Assembly: GCA_043744375.1 (NCBI GenBank)
Contig: JAYTUU010000003.1
Location: forward strand, 1 to 12,621
Direction: 5' to 3'
DNA length: 12,621 nt
From: CAIYPH01 sp043744375
GTDB lineage: Bacteria; Pseudomonadota; Alphaproteobacteria; Acetobacterales; Acetobacteraceae
Part shown: positions 7,393 through 12,621 of the stretch, piece by piece
How the letters are laid out: each line of letters begins with the position of its first letter
Position numbering within the stretch: position 1 is the first letter of the stretch
Notes under the pieces: model-generated
What the model saw: the letters and a program-made list of their open reading frames with translations, nothing else
Database searches by the model: none
Told to the model about the DNA's origin: nothing
Position numbers and translations under genes: made by a program

Positions 7393-8709
7393 TCATCGCT
7401 GGCTAACCCTGGCGACTGCGTCGGCCACACTGAGTTCGGAGCGTTCGCCGGTAGCGCGGCGTTTGAGTTCGACCATTCCGTTGGCGGCGCCGCGGGGGCC
7501 GACGATGATTTGCCAGGGGTGGCCCATCAGGTCGGCGTCGGCGAATTTGGCGCCGGCGCGATCGGGGCGGTCGTCATAGAGGATTTTGCCCGGGAGTTTG
7601 GCGTAGATATCGGCGCAGATGGCGTCGCAGGCGGGGTCGCCGACTTTGAGGTTGAGGAGGCCGGCGGCCCAGGGGGCGACGCTGTCGGGCCAGATGATGC
7701 CGGCGTCGTCGTGCGAGGCTTCGATGATGGCGCCGACGAGGCGGGAGACGCCGATGCCGTAGCTGCCCATGTGGGGGGAGACGGGTTTGCCGTCGGGGCC
7801 GGCGACGGTGAGGCCCATGGGTTCGGAGTATTTGGTGCCGAAGTAGAAGATGTGGCCGACCTCGATGCCGCGGCCTTCGCGCTTGCGGGGTTCGGCGATG
7901 TCGGCCCATTTGGCGAGGTCGTGTTTTTCGTCGGTGGCGGCGTAGAGGCTGGTCATCTGGTGGGCGAAGGCTTCGAGGTCGGCGGGGGATTGGTTGTCGT
8001 AGGTGGCGTTGAGCCAGTCGATATCCTCGAAGCCGGCGTCGAAGAAGACCTGGCTTTCGCCGGTGGGGGCGAGGACGATGAATTCGTGGCTGAGTTCGCC
8101 GCCGATCGGGCCGGTGTCGGCGACCATGGGGATGGCTTTGAGGCCGAGGCGCTGGAAGGTGCGCATGTACGCCAGCATCATCTTGCGATAGGCGATGACG
8201 GCGCTGTCGAAGTCGAGATCGAAGCTGTAGGCGTCTTTCATGAGGAATTCGCGGCCGCGCATGACGCCGAAGCGGGGGCGCATTTCGTCGCGGAATTTCC
8301 ACTGGATGTGGTAGAGGTTTTGCGGAAACTCGCGATAGGATTTGACGCCGCTGGCGAAGATTTCGGTGATCATTTCCTCGTTGGTGGGGCCGTAGAGGAG
8401 GTCGCGCTCGTGGCGGTCTTTGAGGCGGAGCATTTCGGGACCGTAGGCATCGTAGCGGCCGGACTGGCGCCAGAGGTCGGCCGACTGGATGGTCGGCATG
8501 AGGATTTCCTGGGCGCCCGAGGCATCCTGTTCCTCGCGGACGATACGGGTGATGTTTTGCAGCACACGGTAGCCGGCGGGGAGCCAGGCGTAGATGCCGG
8601 CGGCGGTCTGGCGGACCAGGCCGGCGCGCAGCATGAGCCTGTGCGAGGCGATCTGCGCTTCGGAGGGGGTTTCCTTGAGGGTGGGCACAAAACTGCGGGA
8701 GAGTCGCAT
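7393..8709 (-). CDS. proS: Prolyl-tRNA synthetase, short alphaproteobacterial type
   Basis: This class II synthetase joins L-proline to tRNA-Pro using ATP in the cytoplasm. The 438-aa product shows motif 1 ending in LPAGYRVLQ (43-51), the substrate-loop GPTNEE (107-112), motif 2 FRDEMRPRFGVMRGREF (139-155) with MKDAYSF (157-163), and motif 3 GSYGIGVSRLVGAIIE (315-330), followed by an anticodon-binding domain from about 345 to the end. Between motifs 2 and 3 there are only about 160 residues, so the large editing (INS) domain of E. coli-type ProRS is absent, as is usual for the alphaproteobacterial subfamily of about 440 aa. Clearing of Ala-tRNA-Pro would then need a separate factor. The ATG at 8709 gives the standard MRLSRSFVPT start; the frame is open further up to 8952, but that part is unrelated. 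It is separated from the upstream operon by a probable terminator. Confidence 0.96.
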   Translation of the reverse strand: MRLSRSFVPTLKETPSEAQIASHRLMLRAGLVRQTAAGIYAWLPAGYRVLQNITRIVREEQDASGAQEILMPTIQSADLWRQSGRYDAYGPEMLRLKDRHERDLLYGPTNEEMITEIFASGVKSYREFPQNLYHIQWKFRDEMRPRFGVMRGREFLMKDAYSFDLDFDSAVIAYRKMMLAYMRTFQRLGLKAIPMVADTGPIGGELSHEFIVLAPTGESQVFFDAGFEDIDWLNATYDNQSPADLEAFAHQMTSLYAATDEKHDLAKWADIAEPRKREGRGIEVGHIFYFGTKYSEPMGLTVAGPDGKPVSPHMGSYGIGVSRLVGAIIEASHDDAGIIWPDSVAPWAAGLLNLKVGDPACDAICADIYAKLPGKILYDDRPDRAGAKFADADLMGHPWQIIVGPRGAANGMVELKRRATGERSELSVADAVARVSQR

Positions 8710-8795
8710 CGTTCGGTCCGGTCCGTGATCTGTATGAGGGGAGACCCTACAGGGCGGCGGGGCGGCGTGCCAGGGTGGGCGGGACATGGGAATTT

Positions 8796-8810
8796 TTGTG
8801 CGTTGCACAA
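8796..8810. promoter_or_regulatory. Perfect 6-3-6 palindrome upstream of proS, candidate operator
   Basis: TTGTGC-GTT-GCACAA is a perfect dyad located 87 nt upstream of the proS ATG, within an AT-rich patch, where a repressor site would be expected. Its TGC-N3-GCA core resembles what I recall of operators for PHB-regulator PhaR in Alphaproteobacteria, but that match is loose and no phasin or PHB gene lies nearby. It could also be a small RNA hairpin in the proS leader. Confidence 0.35.
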
Positions 8811-8889
8811 GATTCTTACGCAAGAAAAATTCACAATCGCCCGAAATTTCGCAGGAATCCGCGTGACATTCCGGCCATGCGCGGATAGA

Positions 8890-8926
8890 CACAAAAGAAG
8901 GCCCGCGCGCCGAGGCGCAGCGGGCC
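8890..8926 (-). terminator. Probable Rho-independent terminator of the birA-coaX-rnj-DUF1467 operon
   Basis: On the minus strand, GGCCCGC (8926 to 8920) pairs with GCGGGCC (8906 to 8900), with an additional inner GCGCC/GGCGC helix, and is followed at once by TTCTTTTGTG (8899 to 8890). A GC-rich stem followed by a U-rich run, about 185 nt after the DUF1467 stop and before proS, fits the end of the upstream operon, or of a small RNA encoded in this gap. Confidence 0.65.
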
Positions 8927-8951
8927 AAGTTTAGGGAAGAAACGCCAGTCA

Positions 8952-8988
8952 CACGGCAGGATGAGGAGATGTTCCTCGTCCTGCCGTG
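8952..8988. other. Long 16-bp stem hairpin with 5-nt loop
   Basis: CACGGCAGGATGAGGA and TCCTCGTCCTGCCGTG flank GATGT. As plus-strand RNA every position pairs (one G-U); as minus-strand RNA the same position becomes a C-A mismatch. It stands 25 nt from the terminator at 8900-8926. No U-tract follows on either strand. It may be a structural element of a small RNA, an mRNA-stabilising 3' structure of the upstream operon, or a member of a dispersed palindrome family. The slightly better pairing as plus-strand RNA is noted but is only one base pair. Confidence 0.55.
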
Positions 8989-9110
8989 ATGATCTGTTCA
9001 AATCTCGCCGATGTCTATCGAAAATCGCTGATTTTTTGCCCGAAAATTGTGCGTTCAGCCATAATTTGAGTGTTTATTGAGCGTTTTGGCGCGTTCACGG
9101 GCAGTTCAGC

Positions 9111-9371
9111 CTAATTTACAGGCAGCGCCATCCAGCCCGTGCGAAAGCTGATCCAGCCGCTGGTCGTGACCAGATAGATCGCCAACCAGATCACGGCGGT
9201 GACGAGGGTGGTAATCGCGAACTTGCGTGCCAGGCCCGGACGCTCCGGGGCGCCGCGCCATCCTGACTGCGAGTCGGCCTCGGCGACCGGTTTCGTGCCC
9301 AGGGGGAGCACGGCGAACAGCGCGATCCACCAGATGACGACGAACAGCGCGATGCCGGTCACGATGGGCAT
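9111..9371 (-). CDS. DUF1467-family small inner-membrane protein
   Basis: This 86-aa protein belongs to the alphaproteobacterial DUF1467 family, recognised by WWIALFAVLPLGTKP near the N-terminus (14-28), the short charged loop, RKFAITTLVTAVIW (49-62) and its placement after RNase J. It has two predicted transmembrane segments, about 4-24 and 51-71, with a cytosolic or periplasmic loop of about 25 residues between. No enzymatic motif is visible and its function is unknown to me. The ATG lies only 3 nt beyond the rnj stop (TGA-ACA-ATG), so it is almost certainly translated from the same mRNA by coupling or reinitiation. In related genomes it also sits beside proS. Confidence 0.85.
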   Translation of the reverse strand: MPIVTGIALFVVIWWIALFAVLPLGTKPVAEADSQSGWRGAPERPGLARKFAITTLVTAVIWLAIYLVTTSGWISFRTGWMALPVN

Positions 9372-9374
9372 TGT

Positions 9375-11021
9375 TCAGACCCGCAGCAAATGCACGTCCA
9401 CCATCGGACGTTTCTGCAGGCGCTTGCCCAAGGCGCGGCGCAGGGCGGCCTTGGCGGCGTCGGTGAGGGCGGCGTCGTCGCGGCGTGTGGGGGCCGGGAG
9501 ATCGGCGAGCGACTCGGCGATCTCGGCGGTGATGCGAGCGTTTTCGCGGTCGTCGCCGTCGAGCAGGCCGGGGGCGGAGAGTTTCGGCGTGCCGATGATG
9601 CGGCCATTGCCGTCGACGGCGACCGATAGGATCACGATGCCGTTGAACAACATGCGACGGCGGGCGCCCATGATGGCGCCTTCGAGGGGGACGAGGCGGG
9701 AGCCGTCGGCGACGAGTTTGCCGACGGTGGCACTGTCGGTGACCTCCGGTCGCCCCGGCGCGAGGCTGAGGATGTCGCCGTCTTCCAACAGCATGGCGGG
9801 GATGCCGGCCTCCTGGGCGAGGGCGGCGTGGGCGGAGAGGTGGCGCCATTCACCGTGGACGGGCACGGACAGCTTGGGGCGGACGAGCTTGTAGAGGCGG
9901 CGGAGTTCGTCACGCGCGGGGTGGCCGGAGACGTGGATGTTGTGGTCGTCATCGGTCATCAGGCGGACGCCGCGGCGAACGAGATTGTCCTGCATGGCGT
10001 GGATGGCACGCTCGTTGCCGGGGATGACGCGGCTGGAGAAGACGATGGTGTCGCCCTCGCCGAGTTCGATGCGGGGATGCTGGTCCATGGCGATGCGGGC
10101 CAGCGCCGAGCGGGGTTCGCCTTGGCTGCCCGTGCAGATCATCATCAGGTGGTCGTCATCGACGTCGTTGGCCTGATCCTCGGAGAGGAAGGGCGGGATG
10201 CTCTTGAGGTAGCCGTTCTCGCGGGCGGCGGCGTCCATGTTGCGCAGACTGCGGCCGACCAGGGCAACGCTGCGGCCGGCGTCGCGGGCGGCCATGGCGA
10301 CCGACTCGAAGCGGGCGACGTTGGACGCGAAGCAGGTGACGGCGACACGGCCGCGCAGGCTGCGGATCAGGGCGGCCAGCGTGCGGCGGACATCGGCCTC
10401 GGAGCCGGAATGGCCCTCGACCATGGCGTTGGTGCTGTCGCAGACCATGGCCAGCACGCCCTCGTCGCCGAGTGCCTTCAGGGCGGCCTCGTCGGTGCGC
10501 GGGCCGATCAGGGGGTCCGGGTCGAGCTTGAAGTCGCCGGTGTGCAGCACGATGCCGGCGGGGGTGCGGATGACCAGCGCCTGCGCCTCGGGGATCGAGT
10601 GGGCGACGCGGATGAACTGGAGGCGGAAGGGCAGCAGGTCGAAGCTGCCGCCTGGGGGGATGACGGTGATCTTGACCTGGTTCACCAGCCCGACTTCGCC
10701 GAGCTTGCGGCGCAGCACGGTGGCGGCGAAGGGGGTCGCGTAGACGGGGCAGCGCAGTTGCGGCCACAGCCAGGCGACGGCGCCGATATGGTCTTCATGG
10801 GCGTGGGTGATGACGAGGCCGACGAGACGGTCACGCCGTTCGGCGAGGAAGGCGGGGTCGGGCATCATGACATCGACCTCGGGATGCTCGGCGCCGCCGA
10901 AGCCGATCCCGCAATCGACGGCGAGCCATTTGCCGCCGCAGCGATAGAGGTTGAGGTTCATGCCGATCTCGCCGGTGCCACCGAGGGGCAGGAAGGCGAG
11001 GTCGCTGGTTGTCGCGTCCAT
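9375..11021 (-). CDS. rnj: Ribonuclease J
   Basis: This metallo-beta-lactamase/beta-CASP nuclease has 5'-3' exo- and endonuclease activity on RNA and acts in rRNA/mRNA processing and decay in the cytoplasm. The 548-aa product carries the opening LPLGGTGEIGMN (11-22), the zinc motif HAHEDH (73-78), H141 in VAHSIPEA, D163 in HTGDFK, the beta-CASP motifs TGSQGEP (297-303) and HVSGHP (363-368), and H389 in VPVHGEW; all metal ligands appear intact. The C-terminal domain is present, so it is full length. A GTG at 11024 directly before the ATG at 11021 gives an alternative start one residue longer; I prefer the ATG. It begins 22 nt after coaX and shares an operon with the DUF1467 gene. Confidence 0.96.
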   Translation of the reverse strand: MDATTSDLAFLPLGGTGEIGMNLNLYRCGGKWLAVDCGIGFGGAEHPEVDVMMPDPAFLAERRDRLVGLVITHAHEDHIGAVAWLWPQLRCPVYATPFAATVLRRKLGEVGLVNQVKITVIPPGGSFDLLPFRLQFIRVAHSIPEAQALVIRTPAGIVLHTGDFKLDPDPLIGPRTDEAALKALGDEGVLAMVCDSTNAMVEGHSGSEADVRRTLAALIRSLRGRVAVTCFASNVARFESVAMAARDAGRSVALVGRSLRNMDAAARENGYLKSIPPFLSEDQANDVDDDHLMMICTGSQGEPRSALARIAMDQHPRIELGEGDTIVFSSRVIPGNERAIHAMQDNLVRRGVRLMTDDDHNIHVSGHPARDELRRLYKLVRPKLSVPVHGEWRHLSAHAALAQEAGIPAMLLEDGDILSLAPGRPEVTDSATVGKLVADGSRLVPLEGAIMGARRRMLFNGIVILSVAVDGNGRIIGTPKLSAPGLLDGDDRENARITAEIAESLADLPAPTRRDDAALTDAAKAALRRALGKRLQKRPMVDVHLLRV

Positions 11022-11043
11022 CACAGAATTCTGGAAAATACGT

Positions 11044-11853
11044 TCATTCGCCCTCGATAGGCCGCGATCGGTCGCGCGACAAGGTGGGGGCGGGATTTCG
11101 GGCGGCGAGCATGCGCAGGCCTTCGAGGGTGAGGTCGGGGTCGATATGGGTGATGACCGGGGTGCCCTCCGCCACGAGGGAGGCGAGGCCGCCGGTGGCG
11201 ATGACGTTCAGCGCGGCGCCGTATTCGACTTTGACGCGGGCGACGAGGCCCTCGACCATCGCGACATAGCCCCAGTAGACGCCGGATTGCATGGCGGTGA
11301 CGGTGTTGCGGCCGATCACCGATTGCGGGCGGGCGATGCCGATGCGGGGCAGGCGGGCGGCGGCGCGATGCAGGGCCTCGATGGAAAGTTGGATGCCCGG
11401 GGCGATGATGCCGCCGAGATAGGCGCCATTCCCGTCGACCACATCGAAGGTGGTGGCGGTGCCGAAATCGATCGCGACCAGCGGACCGCCGTAGAGGCGG
11501 TGGCCGGCGAGGGTGTTGAGCAGGCGGTCGGCGCCGACTTCTTCCGGATTTTCCACGTTGATCTCGAACCCCCAGTCGAGATTGGAGCGGGCGACGAGGG
11601 GTTCGACGGTGAACCAGTCGCGGCAAAGGCGGCGGAGGTGGTAGAGCGCGGCGGGGACGACGGTGCCGATGACGGCGGTGTCGATCTGTTCGCGCTTGAG
11701 GCCGCTGAGTTGCATCAGCGTGAGCAGCCAGACCGCGTATTCGTCGCTGGTGCGCTGGGCGTCGGTGGCGATGCGCCAGGTGCCGCGCCATTCAGTGCCG
11801 TCATGCACGGCGAAGACGATGTTGGTGTTGCCGGCGTCGATTACGATCAGCAT
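11044..11853 (-). CDS. coaX: Type III pantothenate kinase
   Basis: This enzyme phosphorylates pantothenate, the first step of coenzyme A synthesis, in the cytoplasm. The 269-aa protein shows the ASKHA-fold signatures of CoaX: DAGNTN (6-11, phosphate loop), GADR (107-110, with D109 the expected catalytic base), DFGTATTFD (129-137) and GGIIAPGI (147-154). It differs from CoaA in fold and is usually insensitive to CoA feedback and dependent on a monovalent cation (family knowledge). Its ATG overlaps the end of birA by 7 nt (ATGCTGA), implying translational coupling; the birA-coaX pairing is common in bacteria. The C-terminus, rich in Arg and Pro, is unremarkable. Confidence 0.96.
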   Translation of the reverse strand: MLIVIDAGNTNIVFAVHDGTEWRGTWRIATDAQRTSDEYAVWLLTLMQLSGLKREQIDTAVIGTVVPAALYHLRRLCRDWFTVEPLVARSNLDWGFEINVENPEEVGADRLLNTLAGHRLYGGPLVAIDFGTATTFDVVDGNGAYLGGIIAPGIQLSIEALHRAAARLPRIGIARPQSVIGRNTVTAMQSGVYWGYVAMVEGLVARVKVEYGAALNVIATGGLASLVAEGTPVITHIDPDLTLEGLRMLAARNPAPTLSRDRSRPIEGE

Positions 11854-12611
11854 GGTGTTTCACCCGTGAGCAGGCGGACTTCGCCGGCGGCGAACTCGTG
11901 GAGGATGCCGGCAGAGAGCAGTCGCAAGGCGCCGTGGGTGCCCAGGCCGGCGAAGGTGCCGATCATATCGTGCGTGCCCTGGCGAAACGCAATCGGGCTG
12001 CCGGGCGGCTGCATCAGGCGGAGGCAGGCTTCGCGGATGGGGGCAAAATCGTCGGCGGCGATGGCGCACCAGTGGTCGAGGCGGGCGAGCAGGGCAGTGG
12101 CGGCTTGCGCGGGTGTTGGCGGCGGGGCCGCGTCGGCGAGGCGGGCGGTGGCGCGGCCGGGGATCTCAGGGGCGTAGGCGAGGTTGAGGCCGATGCCGAT
12201 GACGAGGGAAGTGAAGCGTCCCTCGGTGTCGGCGGTGCTGTCGAGCAGGATGCCGGCGAGTTTTTTGCCGTTGAGCAGCAGGTCGTTGGGCCATTTGAGG
12301 CGGAGGCGGGTGCGGTCCGGCAGGAAGGCGCCGACGGCTTCGGCGAGGGCGAGGGCGGCGAGGAGGGACCATAGGCCGCCGTCGCGAAGGCTGCCCGCGG
12401 GGCGGAGGAGGACGGAGATGTAGAGATTGCCGGGCGGCGACTCCCAGGCGCGGCCGTGGCTGCCACGGCCGCCCTGCTGGCGGTCGGCGATCACGGCCAG
12501 CCCCTCCGGCTCGCCGGCAGCGGCGCGGGTTCGGCAATAATCCGATGTCGACGCGAGAGTCTCGTATGTCTCGACGCGCCAGTGGAGAAAAGTTTTTGCT
12601 TCTTTTTTCAA
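11847..12611 (-). CDS. birA: Biotin--[acetyl-CoA-carboxylase] ligase (biotin protein ligase, HTH-less)
   Basis: This enzyme activates biotin with ATP and attaches it to the carrier-protein lysine of biotin-dependent carboxylases. The 254-aa reading has the catalytic GRGSHGRAW (48-56), SPPGNLYISVLLRP (58-71) and KWPNDLLLNGKKLAGIL (106-122), then a GIGLNL motif (139-144) and a small C-terminal SH3-like domain. There is no N-terminal winged-helix DNA-binding domain, so it should be a group I ligase without the repressor role of E. coli BirA. The only in-frame start visible is a TTG at 12611, inside a palindrome at the window edge; the first 8 residues (LKKEAKTF) are palindrome-derived, and family members usually start close to the HWRVETY segment. 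The start may therefore be this TTG or lie beyond the window. Confidence 0.92.
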   Translation of the reverse strand: MKKEAKTFLHWRVETYETLASTSDYCRTRAAAGEPEGLAVIADRQQGGRGSHGRAWESPPGNLYISVLLRPAGSLRDGGLWSLLAALALAEAVGAFLPDRTRLRLKWPNDLLLNGKKLAGILLDSTADTEGRFTSLVIGIGLNLAYAPEIPGRATARLADAAPPPTPAQAATALLARLDHWCAIAADDFAPIREACLRLMQPPGSPIAFRQGTHDMIGTFAGLGTHGALRLLSAGILHEFAAGEVRLLTGETPC

Positions 12612-12619
12612 AAAGAAGC
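12598..12619. repeat. AT-rich palindrome at the 5' end of birA
   Basis: GCTTCTTTTT and AAAAAGAAGC form perfect 10-bp arms around a 2-nt centre, at the right edge of the window. It overlaps the TTG start used for birA. AT-rich palindromes of this style occur between genes in Acetobacteraceae, as I recall. On the plus strand it has a T-run in the stem, not after it; it could form the 3' end of whatever gene lies beyond the window. Confidence 0.55.
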
Positions 12620-12621
12620 GC

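Larger units (their letters stand above)
8710..9110. other. 401-nt non-coding region between proS and the DUF1467 gene
   Basis: No credible gene is present: the ORFs crossing it lack family resemblance. It contains, from left to right, the proS leader (8710-8790), a group of dyads (8796-8810; CGAAATTTCG at 8842-8851; GGAAT/ATTCC at 8854-8872), a terminator-like hairpin (8900-8926), a long hairpin (8952-8988) and an AT-rich section (about 8989-9118). The proS promoter should be in the left half, but no sigma-70-like pair is clear enough to place. The region departs from the base composition of its neighbours. Confidence 0.6.

Noticed and set aside
7195..8934. 579-aa open frame on the plus strand across the repeat and proS
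   Set aside because: Antisense to proS and starts within the palindromic repeat; composition is typical of a shadow frame.
8710..8952. Extended N-terminus of ProRS up to 8952
   Set aside because: It would cross the terminator-like hairpin and the operator-like palindrome; the family starts at MRLSRSF.
9828..11060. 410-aa open frame on the plus strand opposite rnj
   Set aside because: Antisense to rnj, whose motifs are all intact; low-complexity product.
10951..12177. 408-aa open frame on the plus strand opposite coaX and birA
   Set aside because: Runs antisense across two conserved overlapping genes; no family features.

Overview
The window is about 12.6 kb of high-GC DNA from an alphaproteobacterium. 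The gene order birA, coaX, rnj, DUF1467 gene, proS, lolC, lolD, dnaE (all on the minus strand, so transcribed from the right end to the left) is the arrangement I know from Rhodospirillales, most likely Acetobacteraceae. A short ProRS without the bacterial insertion domain, a single LolC/E-type permease and RNase J in place of an RNase E-centred context also fit Alphaproteobacteria. The genus cannot be named from this sequence alone.

Layout from the right end, in transcription order. birA (biotin protein ligase, at the window edge), coaX (type III pantothenate kinase), rnj (ribonuclease J) and a small DUF1467 membrane protein form a tightly packed operon with 7-nt overlap, 22-nt and 3-nt spacings. 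It is followed by a 401-nt non-coding stretch (8710-9110) that is locally AT-rich and holds a strong hairpin, a probable Rho-independent terminator and an operator-like palindrome. proS follows. A 246-nt gap between proS and lolC is filled by two inverted copies of a double-hairpin repeat. lolC and lolD overlap by 8 nt and encode the inner-membrane lipoprotein-release ABC transporter. dnaE (replicative DNA polymerase alpha subunit) lies at the left, followed by a second copy of the same intergenic repeat family at 11-179.

The one accessory item is a two-gene restriction-modification module between lolD and dnaE: a BglII/BstYI-family endonuclease on the plus strand and an MT-A70-family adenine-N6 methyltransferase on the minus strand. 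They face each other tail to tail, and their stop codons touch with no base between them. The endonuclease has visibly lower GC than the housekeeping genes. The module separates dnaE from lolCD, so dnaE must be started from a short new divergent intergenic region. This module, and the mosaic palindromic repeat family, are the most interesting items. I found no tRNA, rRNA, CRISPR array, transposase or prophage gene.
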